DNA of 64,000 nt from Chloroherpetonaceae bacterium (GCA_025056565.1 JANWWA010000016.1:1-64000), one strand, 5' to 3'; numbered from the stretch's first letter, positions 1 through 10,326 are shown. The notes: a model not told the origin generated them from the sequence alone. Numbers and translations are program-made.

Positions 1-126
1 GCAGATTTGGCGGCGGGCAGTTACCGCTATCAAGTGAATCTGAGCAATCTGGCAAGTGGAATGTATCTTTATCGCTTGCGCAGCCGTGATTTTGCAGAAA
101 CGAAGAAAATGATGCTAATCAAGTAA
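1..126 (+). CDS. 3' end of a secreted protein with a type IX secretion C-terminal sorting domain (partial)
   Basis: Frame 1 is open from the window edge to a TAA at 124-126 and encodes the last 41 residues of a protein. The tail reads LASGMYLYRLR, then ETKKMMLIK and stop, which is the usual end of the Por secretion (type IX) C-terminal domain. It closely matches the tail of the complete protein ending at 60755 (LASGVYLYRLQ, TKKMTLIK). Such proteins are exported by Sec, cross the outer membrane through the type IX system, and have the tail removed at the surface. The function of the body of the protein cannot be seen because it lies outside the window. The next gene is on the opposite strand and its stop lies 1 nt away, so the two genes converge. 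Confidence 0.85.
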   Translation, partial: ADLAAGSYRYQVNLSNLASGMYLYRLRSRDFAETKKMMLIK

Positions 127-127
127 G

Positions 128-1312
128 TCAAGAGGCAGGCTGAACATATAGCAGAGCAAATTTCAGGTATCGTGTCTCGGGCATAGCAGGTAAGATAGGG
201 TGGTCAGGAGCTTGAGTGCTTTGTTCTAATATCTGAATGCATCGGGCGGCATCTTGCGCAGCCTTTGCAAGCATTTGCACAAACATCTCTTCCGTGAGAT
301 GATGAGAACAGGACGCAGTAGCCAAAATGCCGCCCGGTCGCAGTAGCCCCATTGCCAAACGATTGAGCTTGCGGTAGGCGTGCACAGCAGTCTGAAGCGT
401 CTTTTTGGATTTAGTAAGGCTTGGTGGATCTAGGATGATAAGGTCAAACTGTGCCTTTCGCTCAAGTAACTTCGCAAGATAATCAAAAGCGTCAGCCTCA
501 ATCGTCTCAAGCTGTGAAAAGCCGTTGCGAGCAGCATTGCATCGAGCGCGTGCAAGGGCATCAGCCGAGCTATCCATAGCGACAACCTCTGCGGCGCCAG
601 CGCGAAGTGCGTTAAGGGCAAAACCTCCGTCGCTGCAAAAGACATCTAAAACGCGCTGATGATAAGCAAACTTGCGAATGCGCTTACGGTTTTCACGCTG
701 GTCCAGAAAGAAGCCAGTTTTGTGTCCTCTGAGCACGTCGACTTGATAAGTGAGGTCTGCATCAAAAATCTCAATTGGGGCATCTACAGTGCCGCTTGCG
801 ATGCGCTGGTAGAGCGAAAGCCCCTCCAACTTGCGTAGCTCCGATTCATTGCGAATGACAATCGCTTTTGGAGCAAGAAGCGTCTCTAAGGCTGCACAAA
901 TCTCATCAAGACGCTGCTCCATTCCCGCTGAAAAAGTTTGCACTGACAACACATCTGCAAACCTGTCTACAATAAGCCCGGGCAAGCGGTCCGACTCAGC
1001 GTGCACCAAGCGATAAGTATTGGTCTCGCTGTCGGGGTAGAGACGTCGGCGAAGTTGCAGCGCTGCTTCAAGGCGTCGCAGAAAAAATGCCTTATCAATT
1101 GGCTCATCATGCCAGCTCAGATGGCGGAAAGCAATAAGTGAATGCCGATTGAAAAAGCCAATGCCGAGAAATTGGCGGGAAAATGAGTATAGTGAAACGA
1201 CTTCACCCGTCTCAATAGCAGGGTCTGCTTCCAAAATCTCGTTGCTAAAAACCCATTGATGTCCTGCAAGCAAGCGGCGTTCTTCGTTTTTTTTGAGGCG
1301 GATTTTCTTCAT
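128..1312 (-). CDS. rlmI: Class I SAM-dependent rRNA methyltransferase, RlmI family (PUA + methyltransferase)
   Basis: Predicted 23S rRNA (cytosine-5) methyltransferase of the RlmI/YccW type, 394 residues, close to the usual ~396. The N-terminus (MKKIRLKKNEERRLLAGHQW) is a PUA RNA-binding domain. The Rossmann methyltransferase follows, with a SAM-binding motif VLDVFCSDGGF near residue 205, the DPPSL motif IV, and a late ATASCSHH motif carrying the cysteine expected of m5C enzymes. The frame is open further upstream to 1363, but the ATG at 1312 is preferred. It overlaps the TAA of the upstream gene by one base (TAATG), which implies translational coupling, and it places the PUA domain at the very N-terminus. 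The exact target base is inferred from the family, not seen. Confidence 0.85.
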   Translation of the reverse strand: MKKIRLKKNEERRLLAGHQWVFSNEILEADPAIETGEVVSLYSFSRQFLGIGFFNRHSLIAFRHLSWHDEPIDKAFFLRRLEAALQLRRRLYPDSETNTYRLVHAESDRLPGLIVDRFADVLSVQTFSAGMEQRLDEICAALETLLAPKAIVIRNESELRKLEGLSLYQRIASGTVDAPIEIFDADLTYQVDVLRGHKTGFFLDQRENRKRIRKFAYHQRVLDVFCSDGGFALNALRAGAAEVVAMDSSADALARARCNAARNGFSQLETIEADAFDYLAKLLERKAQFDLIILDPPSLTKSKKTLQTAVHAYRKLNRLAMGLLRPGGILATASCSHHLTEEMFVQMLAKAAQDAARCIQILEQSTQAPDHPILPAMPETRYLKFALLYVQPAS

Positions 1313-2034
1313 TAGCGGCTGGTGAGCTGCAAGGTATCTTTGACTTTCCAGAGTTGCCACCATGGCGTGTTAGGCGAGTGGTGATGCTCCCAGTGATAGC
1401 CAAAAAAGTAGCATGAAAGCATGGCCCAAAAGTGGTGGCGTCGTAGAGTGCGAGCAAAATAAGGCTGCATTGAAGCATCAAAGGGTGGCTTATGCGGAAG
1501 GTAAGTGCCGAAGTAGAACAGCTGCAAAACGCCCCAAAAACAAGGCAGCATCCAAAAGAGCCAAATGCGAGACTCTGGAATGTGAAGAAGATGCTCAAAG
1601 ATGTTGTAGAGCGCTGCCATAGTCAGCACTTGCGACCTAGTCGCATAGCGGAGGATAAATGTCCCGAGCCACACCCAAAAATTTTGTGAGGCAGTGCAGA
1701 AATCAGGGTCTTTGTCTGAAGCAGGGTAAGCGTGATGCCGCGCATGCTGCCTCAGAAGTTGACGATACGACATCGCTCCAAAGAGCCAGCACGCCGCAGC
1801 CCCTAGGAGATGGTTGAGTCTTCTATGTTGGCTCACAGCCCCGTGCATTGCGTCGTGTGCCGTGATGAAAAGACCTGTTGTAAGATAGCCTTGAAGAGCT
1901 AAGTGCAGGTAGCTTTCTGGTGTTTCCCACGAAAGTGAGCTGCCAAAGAGATATGCTAAGTGCGTAAGCCAAAGCAGAATAATGCTCAGTGCAATTGTAA
2001 CGCCCATGTATCCAGTATAAGGTTTGTTGCCCAA
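1312..2034 (-). CDS. crtW: Beta-carotene ketolase, CrtW type (membrane di-iron oxygenase)
   Basis: A 240-residue integral membrane protein of the fatty-acid desaturase superfamily that resembles bacterial CrtW ketolases rather than lipid desaturases. The histidine boxes sit in CrtW-like contexts: HDAMHG near residue 60, HARHHAYP then DPDF near 97-109, the FGTYLPHKPPF segment, and CYFFGYHWEHHHSPNTPWW near the C-terminus. CrtW adds 4-keto groups to beta- or gamma-carotene rings using O2. The length is typical. It is coupled by a one-base overlap to the rRNA methyltransferase downstream and diverges from groESL. No other carotenoid gene is adjacent; crtC lies about 60 kb away in the window. Substrate ring type cannot be read from sequence. 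Start could also be Met10 at 2007. Confidence 0.8.
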   Translation of the reverse strand: MGNKPYTGYMGVTIALSIILLWLTHLAYLFGSSLSWETPESYLHLALQGYLTTGLFITAHDAMHGAVSQHRRLNHLLGAAACWLFGAMSYRQLLRQHARHHAYPASDKDPDFCTASQNFWVWLGTFILRYATRSQVLTMAALYNIFEHLLHIPESRIWLFWMLPCFWGVLQLFYFGTYLPHKPPFDASMQPYFARTLRRHHFWAMLSCYFFGYHWEHHHSPNTPWWQLWKVKDTLQLTSR

Positions 2035-2154
2035 TCCAAGTTTTTGCCTTCAAAAGAGATTTTGAGGCAAATGCGTTCCCGTAAAGGAGGCTAAGCGTGT
2101 GTCGCTTGTGAGGTGGGATAGATTGAGCCGCACAGCCAGCGATGGCAGAGGTGT

Positions 2155-2183
2155 TTGCGAGTGTGGTGATAATGTTGTATATT
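2155..2183 (+). promoter_or_regulatory. Predicted sigma-70-type promoter of groESL
   Basis: A TTGCGA -35-like hexamer at 2155-2160 is followed by exactly 17 nt and a TATATT -10-like hexamer at 2178-2183. The CIRCE operator begins inside the -10 element, the usual arrangement for HrcA repression of transcription initiation. Confidence 0.6.
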
Positions 2184-2208
2184 AGCACTCGCTATCAGTG
2201 AGTGCTAA
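2182..2208 (+). promoter_or_regulatory. CIRCE operator (HrcA binding site)
   Basis: TTAGCACTC (2182-2190), 9 nt, GAGTGCTAA (2200-2208) is a perfect match to the CIRCE inverted repeat. It lies 112 nt before the groES start and overlaps the -10 element. The known role is heat-shock control by the HrcA repressor, whose activity depends on GroEL. The hrcA gene itself is not in the window. Confidence 0.95.
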
Positions 2209-2240
2209 AAATTTGAAACTCTGTGTAGTCCAAATGCGTT

Positions 2241-2249
2241 TTAGCACTC
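2241..2249 (+). promoter_or_regulatory. Extra CIRCE half-site in the groES leader
   Basis: TTAGCACTC occurs again 59 nt after the first arm of CIRCE, but the sequence nine bases later (TTAGGAACT) does not supply the second arm. It may be a remnant or an auxiliary site; a single 9-mer could also be chance. Confidence 0.35.
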
Positions 2250-2278
2250 CGAATTTTGTTAGGAACTTAATTAAATCA

Positions 2279-2307
2279 GCAAACCCAAACTCGAGCAAAC
2301 CCAAACT
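2279..2307 (+). repeat. 13-nt tandem direct repeat in the groES leader
   Basis: GCAAACCCAAACT at 2279-2291 is repeated exactly at 2295-2307, separated by CGA, directly before the ribosome binding site TTGGAGGA. The repeat has almost no G, so this part of the leader should be poorly structured. Confidence 0.7.
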
Positions 2308-2320
2308 TGGAGGAACAGTT

Positions 2321-2608
2321 ATGAAGATTCAACCTCTGGCAGATCGCGTCGTTGTGCGTCCAGCGCCCGCTGAAGAGAAAACCAAAGGCGGTCTATACAT
2401 CCCTGACACTGGCAAGGAAAAGCCGCAATACGGCGAAGTCGTGGCAGTCGGGGAAGGCAAGCAAACTGACAACGGCACTGTTATTAAGCCACAGGTAAAG
2501 GTGGGTCAAAAGGTGCTCTATGGCAAGTATTCTGGCACCGAAATCAACATTGATGGCGAAGAACTGCTCATTATGCGTGAAAGTGACATCTTTGCAATTC
2601 TGAACTAA
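2321..2608 (+). CDS. groES: Co-chaperonin GroES
   Basis: A 95-residue Hsp10 co-chaperonin that caps the GroEL ring. It begins [14 protein letters not shown] and contains the mobile-loop region [19 protein letters not shown], followed by the [11 protein letters not shown] and [13 protein letters not shown] segments that form the beta-barrel core. The frame is open back to 2198, but the ATG at 2321 is chosen because it follows a strong GGAGG at 2309-2313 and matches the family N-terminus. It is the first gene of a two-gene operon with groEL 42 nt downstream, under CIRCE control. Nothing unusual apart from the repeated leader. Confidence 0.98.
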   Translation: MKIQPLADRVVVRPAPAEEKTKGGLYIPDTGKEKPQYGEVVAVGEGKQTDNGTVIKPQVKVGQKVLYGKYSGTEINIDGEELLIMRESDIFAILN

Positions 2609-2623
2609 CACAAGTTTCGCTAA

Positions 2624-4282
<1,659 letters not shown>

Positions 4283-4307
4283 TCCTGTCCCAAAAGGAGC
4301 AGAGTGC

Positions 4308-4338
4308 AGGGCTGATTTGCCATGCGCAAGTCAGCCCT
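4308..4338 (+). terminator. Rho-independent terminator of groESL
   Basis: AGGGCTGATTTGC (4308-4320) pairs with GCAAGTCAGCCCT (4326-4338), with one T-G pair and a 5-nt loop, followed by TCGTATTTTCC. Confidence 0.7.
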
Positions 4339-4472
4339 TCGTATTTTCCAAACATTGGTTTCCTTAGTGAGGGAAGGCGAAGTATCACGAAGAAGCTAAG
4401 GAGTAGAGATTCTCGACTGAAATGTGTATTTTCGTGCGTAACGGAAACCCAAACCAATCAACAAATAGAAAA

Positions 4473-5051
4473 ATGAAGATGGCACGCTCTTTGGCCTCTG
4501 CGATAGGGCTTGCAGGTATCTGCTTGCTTGCGATGAGCTTACAGTCAGGCTGTTCAAGTTGCAAAAAGGAGGAAGGTTTAGGGCTTAAGCGCCCAGACGA
4601 TAGTGCCTTGATTGCGCAGCAAAAGCTAATGGAGGAATATCAAAAGACATTGGCGGAGCCTGCGCAGCGAAGCGGTGAAATTCAGATTGAAAAAAAGGTA
4701 ACCTACACAACTGTGCCTGCGCCAGAAAGCGACCAAGCAGGAGGCACTCAGATTGCTAAGCCCAAGTTTAATTACCAAGCCTTAGACGAAGTGATGGAAA
4801 ACTTGCAGGAGACCTTGATTCCAACCGTGAAATCTAATGCAGCACGTCTGGGCAAAACAGGCGGCGCAATTGCATTTAATGTCGTGGTCACGCCAGATGG
4901 CAAGGTCAAGCAAATCAACATTTCTCAGAACGACTTAGATGAGCAAACTGCCAATGCTGTAAAGGCTGTCATCAACCGCACAAAGTTTCCAACTTGGAAC
5001 CCTGCGGAACTAAAAGAGTATAAGAGTGAGAGAATTAAAATTCAGTTCTGA
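4473..5051 (+). CDS. Lipoprotein with a TonB-C/AgmX-like C-terminal domain
   Basis: A 192-residue exported protein. The N-terminus has a short basic start, a hydrophobic run and LQSGC, a probable though not ideal lipobox, so it is likely a lipoprotein. A charged middle (roughly residues 30-95) is followed by a C-terminal domain with the pattern GGAIAFNVVVTPDGKVKQ, then a helix (DEQTANAVKAVINRTKFP) and a final strand. This is the shape of the TonB C-terminal / AgmX-PglI C-terminal families that contact outer-membrane partners. The start at 4473 removes 17 residues of unlikely N-terminus; Met at 4479 is equally possible. No exbBD genes are near. Its role is unknown; it lies between groEL and clpP. 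Confidence 0.65.
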   Translation: MKMARSLASAIGLAGICLLAMSLQSGCSSCKKEEGLGLKRPDDSALIAQQKLMEEYQKTLAEPAQRSGEIQIEKKVTYTTVPAPESDQAGGTQIAKPKFNYQALDEVMENLQETLIPTVKSNAARLGKTGGAIAFNVVVTPDGKVKQINISQNDLDEQTANAVKAVINRTKFPTWNPAELKEYKSERIKIQF

Positions 5052-5105
5052 GCGTTCACGCAAAAAGTGCTGAAAGGAAACGGAACTCTAACTCTTAATA
5101 CAGCA

Positions 5106-5792
5106 ATGGCAAACATCAACTTTGGGTTTGATTATCACATTCGTAAGCTGTATCACCCGCGAATTGAAGATAGCATCAATCAAATGCGAGGTATGCTCGT
5201 CCCGATGGTGATTGAAACCTCAGGACGCGGCGAACGTGCATTTGACATTTTCTCACGCCTACTGCGTGAGCGCATTGTCTTCTATGGCACAGTGGTCGAT
5301 GACCACTCGGCAAGTCTGGTGATGGCGCAGCTGATTTTCCTCGAGTCCGAAGACCCTGAGCGAGATATTTATATGTATATCAACTCGCCGGGCGGCAGCG
5401 TCTCAGCTGGACTTGGGGTCTATGACACGATGCAGTTCATTCGCCCTGATGTCTCCACTGTGTGCGTCGGAATGGCAGCCTCAATGGGGGCGCTGCTCTT
5501 GGCTGCAGGGGCAAAGGGCAAGCGCGGTTCTTTGCCGCACGCCCGTATTATGATTCATCAGCCCTCTGGCGGTGCGCAAGGTCAAGAAACCGATATCCTG
5601 ATTATGGCACGTGAGATTGAACGCACGCGTCGTATGCTTGATGAAATTCTGGCAAAGCATACAGGTCAGCCGATTGAGAAAGTGCATCAAGATTCCGAGC
5701 GCGACCGCTGGATGAGTGCCCAAGAGGCAAAGGAATACGGGATTATCGACGAGATTTTTGAAAAACGCCCTATGCCCGATAAGAAAAACTAA
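5106..5792 (+). CDS. clpP: ATP-dependent Clp protease proteolytic subunit ClpP
   Basis: A 228-residue serine peptidase that forms the double heptameric chamber fed by ClpX or ClpA. The catalytic triad can be read directly: Ser126 in [10 protein letters not shown], His151 in [10 protein letters not shown] and Asp200 in DSERDRW, with the 25- and 49-residue spacings of the E. coli enzyme. The oligomer-forming [13 protein letters not shown] segment is present. The frame is open to 5067, but the ATG at 5106 gives the usual short N-terminal extension before the mature end. clpX is not adjacent, unlike in many bacteria. A strong terminator follows. Confidence 0.97.
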   Translation: MANINFGFDYHIRKLYHPRIEDSINQMRGMLVPMVIETSGRGERAFDIFSRLLRERIVFYGTVVDDHSASLVMAQLIFLESEDPERDIYMYINSPGGSVSAGLGVYDTMQFIRPDVSTVCVGMAASMGALLLAAGAKGKRGSLPHARIMIHQPSGGAQGQETDILIMAREIERTRRMLDEILAKHTGQPIEKVHQDSERDRWMSAQEAKEYGIIDEIFEKRPMPDKKN

Positions 5793-5808
5793 AGGCGAAT
5801 GGAATGAG

Positions 5809-5834
5809 AAAGCCGCTCCGTCTGGAGCGGCTTT
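5809..5834 (+). terminator. Rho-independent terminator after clpP
   Basis: AAAGCCGCTCC (5809-5819) and GGAGCGGCTTT (5824-5834) form a perfect 11-bp stem with a 4-nt loop, followed by AATTTT. The gene on the other strand converges, and the A-run on the other side could make it work both ways. Confidence 0.9.
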
Positions 5835-5864
5835 AATTTTCCACACAGTGCAAGCCAGGGAGCG

Positions 5865-6302
5865 CTAAGTTTTGCTCAGTTCCGTAATAACGCAGTTGCA
5901 ACTTCCCTTAGCAAGAAGATCGCCTGAGGCATTAGATATGTGGCACTCTGCGTGGATGATGCGTCGACCACGCCGGACTACCTTTGCTCTTGCTGTAATT
6001 ACTTCCCCGAGCTTTGCACTGCGCAGAAAGTCCACTGCAAGGTTAATAGCAACAAAGAAATGGGTATCGTCCAGCGTGTAGATGGCAATACCCATTGCTT
6101 CGTCCATAATCGTTGCCACAATGCCGCCGTGCAAAATTCCAACGGGGTTCGTCATATCAGGGCGGACGACAAAGTCGGCGATGAACTCGCCAGCTTCTGC
6201 GTGGCGAATCGTGCCGTTCAGCCATCGCCCCACTGGTGAAGGATGCTGATCGCCAAATGATTGACCGATGCGCGATTGCAAGTATGCTAATGCTGCGTTC
6301 AT
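5865..6302 (-). CDS. PaaI-family hotdog thioesterase
   Basis: A 145-residue single-domain hotdog-fold protein, predicted acyl-CoA thioesterase. The segment NPVGILHGGIVATIMDEAMG near residues 52-71 is the family signature: HGG and the acidic residue on the long central helix line the active site. The C-terminal half has the usual alternating strands (AINLAVDFLRSAKLGEVITA). It stands alone between convergent clpP and trpE, which is transcribed in the same direction from 138 nt upstream. Likely a soluble homotetramer. The substrate cannot be predicted. Confidence 0.85.
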   Translation of the reverse strand: MNAALAYLQSRIGQSFGDQHPSPVGRWLNGTIRHAEAGEFIADFVVRPDMTNPVGILHGGIVATIMDEAMGIAIYTLDDTHFFVAINLAVDFLRSAKLGEVITARAKVVRRGRRIIHAECHISNASGDLLAKGSCNCVITELSKT

Positions 6303-6439
6303 TCTTTTGTGCGCTTTTTAAGTTCAGAAAACTGCCTTTTGGTGATGGGTAAGTGCTGGCTGCGACATAAAAGAGCGTTATAGCGAACCCGTCTTGCTTG
6401 CAAGTTCTGTAGCCATTTCACGGACAGTGCTGGCAGGGG

Positions 6440-7939
6440 CTAATGATGTGTAATGAGCATATCTAATGCACGCAAACCTGCTTTCATCTTGCTAAGGGTT
6501 TCTTCATACTCTTTTTCGGGTTTCGAGTCCGCTACGATGCCCGCTGCAGCCTGAAGGTAGATGCGCGCGTCGCCTCGAGTTTGCTGTGCAATCATTGTGC
6601 GGATGGCAATAGCCATCTTGAGGTTACCTTGAAAGTCTATGTAACCAATTGCTCCGCCGTAGAGTCCGCGTCGCTCTTGCTCTAACTCGTAGATAATCTC
6701 CATCGCCCGAATTTTCGGTGCACCTGTCAGTGTGCCAGCAGGGAAGCACGACCAAAACGCATCAAGCGGTGAAAGTTCCTCTCGCAACTCACCCCGCACA
6801 TTGCTAACAAGGTGCATGACGTGTGAATAACGCTCAATTACCATCTGCTCAGTAACGGTAACCGAGCCGATTTTTGCAATTCGACCAATATCGTTGCGGC
6901 TAAGGTCAATGAGCATAAGGTGCTCTGCACGTTCTTTTTCATCACCGAGCAGGTCTTTTGCCGTTGCAATATCTGCTTCTATGGTCTCGCCGCGCGGACG
7001 AGTGCCAGCAATAGGGCGGGTCTCCACCCAGCGCTTGCCATCGTGAGAGGTGACGCTGACAAGCAACTCTGGCGACGAACCAATAATTTGCACAGAGCCT
7101 AAGTCAAAGTAATAGCAATACGGTGAAGGATTAATGGTGCGCAGGGCACGATAGACATCAAACGGCTTAGCGTTCAAGCGGCGCTCCAAACGCTGTGAGA
7201 TTTGCACTTGGAACACATCGCCTGCAAAGATGTAATCTTTCGCTCGCTGAACCTTCTGCAGGTAGGCTTCACGGGAGAGGTTTGAAACAATCGCTTCAGG
7301 CTGTTCCTTGCTCAGTGTAATGTCAGCAAGGTTGAGGGCTGCAGTAAGCTGCTGTTTGAGCTGGCATAGCTTTTCCTCAGCTGCGGCACGGTAATGCTCA
7401 CTGGTATAATTGGTAACCAAAGCGACCTTGCGAGCCACATTATCGAAGACGACGAGCGTATCGTAAAACCCGAGCCAGATGTCAGGCAGAGAGCACGGCA
7501 GTTCCTTCGAGGGAACAGGCAGCTTTTCAATAAAGGCAGCAGCATCATAGCCGATGAAACCAAATGCGCCTGATGTAGCCATCTTTATGCGATTGGGTAA
7601 GGTAGGGCTGGAGAAAGCATCAAGCAAGATTTGGACCTGCTCCGGAATGGGTAGCGAATCATCAAGCAGTGCTTCTAAACGCTCAAACTGTTCGTCTAAT
7701 ATGGACAGTTCTCGCCTGCCACTGAGCCATGCCTGAAAAATGGCAAACGGCTCGAGCGCAATGTAAGAAAAACGCGCGATGCGCTCCTCACCCTCAACAG
7801 ACTCGAGCAAACAGGCGTTTGGTTTGCCTAGCTTGAGAAAGAGCGAGATAGGCGTTTCAGTATCGGCAAGATGCGTTTCAATGAGGGGGCAGAGTTGAAA
7901 ATGAACACCCTTTTTGGCAGAACAGATGCGCTTTTGCAT
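6440..7939 (-). CDS. trpE: Anthranilate synthase component I
   Basis: A 499-residue chorismate-utilising enzyme making anthranilate from chorismate with ammonia supplied by TrpG. The N-terminal domain has LLESVEGEERIARFSYIA, containing the LLES motif linked to tryptophan feedback. The C-terminal chorismate-binding domain includes GDVFQVQISQRLER, IGSSPELLVS, TRPIAGTRPRGET, LIDLSRNDIGRIA, SHVMHLVSNV, FPAGTLTGAPKIRAMEII and a final AAAGIVADSKPEKEYEET. The length is normal for TrpE. The tryptophan feedback site and AGTRPRG favour TrpE over PabB. No trpG or other trp gene is next to it. It diverges from the pgpH-type gene with only 48 nt between start codons. Confidence 0.93.
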   Translation of the reverse strand: MQKRICSAKKGVHFQLCPLIETHLADTETPISLFLKLGKPNACLLESVEGEERIARFSYIALEPFAIFQAWLSGRRELSILDEQFERLEALLDDSLPIPEQVQILLDAFSSPTLPNRIKMATSGAFGFIGYDAAAFIEKLPVPSKELPCSLPDIWLGFYDTLVVFDNVARKVALVTNYTSEHYRAAAEEKLCQLKQQLTAALNLADITLSKEQPEAIVSNLSREAYLQKVQRAKDYIFAGDVFQVQISQRLERRLNAKPFDVYRALRTINPSPYCYYFDLGSVQIIGSSPELLVSVTSHDGKRWVETRPIAGTRPRGETIEADIATAKDLLGDEKERAEHLMLIDLSRNDIGRIAKIGSVTVTEQMVIERYSHVMHLVSNVRGELREELSPLDAFWSCFPAGTLTGAPKIRAMEIIYELEQERRGLYGGAIGYIDFQGNLKMAIAIRTMIAQQTRGDARIYLQAAAGIVADSKPEKEYEETLSKMKAGLRALDMLITHH

Positions 7940-7987
7940 TTTTGCGGTCTTATGTTTTTACACTTCGGTTGAGGCAAAAGTAGCAGT

Positions 7988-10204
7988 ATGCCACTTGACA
8001 AGAAAACGTTTCGCGAAAGTAAGACGGTTCGCGTTGTCATCTTCATCGGCTTCTTAGCTGCAGTAACGGCTCTCTTTCCCCGAAATAAAATCTCGTCGCT
8101 AAGCTACGAAGTAGGCTCCGTGTGGCTACAAGATGATGTAACTGCGCCCTTCACGTTCCCTGTCTACAAAAAAGAGGAGGTGTATGAACAGGAGAAAAAA
8201 GCAGCAAGAGAAAGCGTGTATCCAGTTTTCCGCAAGTCAGAAAAGGAGTTTGTGCCGCAAGAGTTCCAGCGCTACTTCGATAACCTGCTCACTTTCTTGG
8301 GGATAGAGTTGGGCCGTGCAGCGGCTAATAAAAAAGCACCTGCAATTGATTCCAGCTTATTGCGCTTAGCTGATAGCCTATTTGCGGCAATGGGGCTAAC
8401 ACCGCAAGAAAAGGCATTGCTACTCAGTGAGTATAAGCGCGTGTTAAAGACACGCAGCGAGCAACAGTCCCTCTTGGGGCTTTATCGCACACTGCTGCCT
8501 TCACTAATTATCTCGATTCGCTCTGATGGTATTCTAAATGTGCCGCGTCGGGAGTTTTCTACTGAAAAGTTCGTCATTCGAGCGGCGAATGACCGAGAAG
8601 AAAGCGCCGTCGCATTCAAGTCGGTGCGCGACAGTGTAGAGGCGGTGCTGACGCTGGGCGAGTTGTTAGTCGAGCGGCTACGGCGACCGCTAGAAAGCGA
8701 TACGGTGCAGGTGGCGCTGAAACTTTCGCTGCCATTTTTGGCGCCCAATCTTCTGTTTGATGCGGCGCAAACGCTGGCTGATAAGGTGCGTGCGGAAAGC
8801 TCTGTGCCAATTGCAGATGGAATTGTGCGGGAAAATGAAAAAGTCATCTCGCGTGGTGAGGTAATTACTGACCTAACAAAGCGCAAATTAGACTCCTACA
8901 TTCGAGCGAAGGCGGAGCGCGAGGTGCGCACGGGTGAGCTGCGGCTGTATATCGGCAAGCTGCTAATTGTGTTAATTATTTCATCACTATTTGCTGCCTA
9001 CCTATACTTTTCACGCCCACAGATTTTTTTTGACAACACGCTGCTGCTTTTGCTAGTCAGCGTAATTTTGCTGGAGCTTTTAGCCGCATGGTATTCGGTG
9101 CAGCTGACGTGGTTGTCGCCTTATATTGTGCCAATTGGTCTTGCCTCAATTCTGCTCACGATTCTCTTTGATTCACGCACAGGCATTTTTGCCACCGTTA
9201 CTATTTCGCTTCTGGCAGCAACCATTCGAGGCAATGACTTTTCATTTGCGCTGGCAACGCTGTTTGCAGGTGGGATGGGTGTCTTTTTTACACGCGATAT
9301 TCGTCGGCGCGCGCAGGTTGCGCTCTCGGTGCTGTATGTGTTTCTGGGCTATGCTGTGGCAATTTTAGCCTTCAACTTTTCGCGTCTTGCCAGCTTTGAG
9401 GAAATTCTCAATGACCTGAAGTTTGCAGCCATTAGCTCATTGCTCTGCTTTCTTGTCTATCCAGCCCTGCTGCTGATTGAGAAAGTCTTTGGTATCACAA
9501 CAGACCTCACGCTGCTGGAACTTTCTGATGCAAATCATCCACTTTTGCGGGAAATGGCAGCCAATGCACCGGGCACTTATACGCACACGATGCAAGTGAG
9601 CCTACTGGCAGAAGAAGCTGCCAATCGCATTGGGGCAAATGCCCTGCTGTGCCGCGTGGGCGCATACTTTCACGACATTGGCAAGCTACCACAAGCGCAA
9701 TACTTTGCAGAAAACCAAGGAGCACATAACCCGCATGACGAACTGACTGCGATTACCAGCGGTCGCATCATTGGAGACCATGTAAAGCAAGGTATTGAGC
9801 TTGGACGTGCTTACAAATTGCCTCAGCGTGTCTTGGATTTCATCCCACAGCATCACGGCACAACGATGATTCACTTCTTCTACGACAAAGCGCTCAAGTT
9901 CTTCCCGCCTGACAAGCTCAATCCCGAAGACTTCCGATACCCAGGACCAAAACCGCAAAGCCGAGAAGCGGCAATTGTTATGTTGGCTGATGGTGTAGAA
10001 GCCTCTGTGCGCTCCCTAACTACGGCAAATGAAGAAACAATTGCGCAAATTATCGATACAGTCATTCGCAAACGGCTGGACGAAGACCAGTTTTCTGAAT
10101 GCCCTTTGACATTTGCTGAGCTGAAAGCCATTAAAGAAAGCTTTATCAAGACTATTATTGCTCTGCGGCATAAGCGCGTCAAGTATCCAGGGCAGAAGAT
10201 TTAA
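7988..10204 (+). CDS. pgpH: 7TM-HD phosphodiesterase, PgpH family (c-di-AMP hydrolase)
   Basis: A 738-residue membrane enzyme. The order is: one N-terminal transmembrane segment (about 17-33), a large extracytoplasmic 7TMR-HDED domain (about 40-305), a cluster of seven membrane helices (about 315-510), and a cytosolic HD domain. The HD domain shows HTMQVSLLAEEAANRIG, then GAYFHDIGKLPQAQYF, the HDIG motif that binds the two metals, and the later FIPQHHGTT and MLADGVEAS histidine/aspartate sites. PgpH proteins hydrolyse cyclic di-AMP to pApA. The architecture matches closely. It is the first gene on the plus strand after a short divergent promoter region shared with trpE. A diadenylate cyclase is not in the window. 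Confidence 0.9.
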   Translation: MPLDKKTFRESKTVRVVIFIGFLAAVTALFPRNKISSLSYEVGSVWLQDDVTAPFTFPVYKKEEVYEQEKKAARESVYPVFRKSEKEFVPQEFQRYFDNLLTFLGIELGRAAANKKAPAIDSSLLRLADSLFAAMGLTPQEKALLLSEYKRVLKTRSEQQSLLGLYRTLLPSLIISIRSDGILNVPRREFSTEKFVIRAANDREESAVAFKSVRDSVEAVLTLGELLVERLRRPLESDTVQVALKLSLPFLAPNLLFDAAQTLADKVRAESSVPIADGIVRENEKVISRGEVITDLTKRKLDSYIRAKAEREVRTGELRLYIGKLLIVLIISSLFAAYLYFSRPQIFFDNTLLLLLVSVILLELLAAWYSVQLTWLSPYIVPIGLASILLTILFDSRTGIFATVTISLLAATIRGNDFSFALATLFAGGMGVFFTRDIRRRAQVALSVLYVFLGYAVAILAFNFSRLASFEEILNDLKFAAISSLLCFLVYPALLLIEKVFGITTDLTLLELSDANHPLLREMAANAPGTYTHTMQVSLLAEEAANRIGANALLCRVGAYFHDIGKLPQAQYFAENQGAHNPHDELTAITSGRIIGDHVKQGIELGRAYKLPQRVLDFIPQHHGTTMIHFFYDKALKFFPPDKLNPEDFRYPGPKPQSREAAIVMLADGVEASVRSLTTANEETIAQIIDTVIRKRLDEDQFSECPLTFAELKAIKESFIKTIIALRHKRVKYPGQKI

Positions 10205-10274
10205 GCCTGCACCTAAGAAAAGCCTTGCACAGCATAAGTATCAGAAGCCTGCAGCCTCAAGCGCGGTGCAACTA

Positions 10275-10326
10275 AAAAAGCGGACAGGCAGCGCTTTAAG
10301 CTGCATCGCAGAACGGCTCGCTTTTT
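10275..10326 (+). terminator. Possible terminator after pgpH
   Basis: AAAAAGCG (10275-10282) can pair with CGCTTTTT (10319-10326), enclosing a smaller GCAGC/GCTGC hairpin, followed by ATTTTTGTGATTTTTTT. The long enclosed loop makes this uncertain. Confidence 0.35.
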
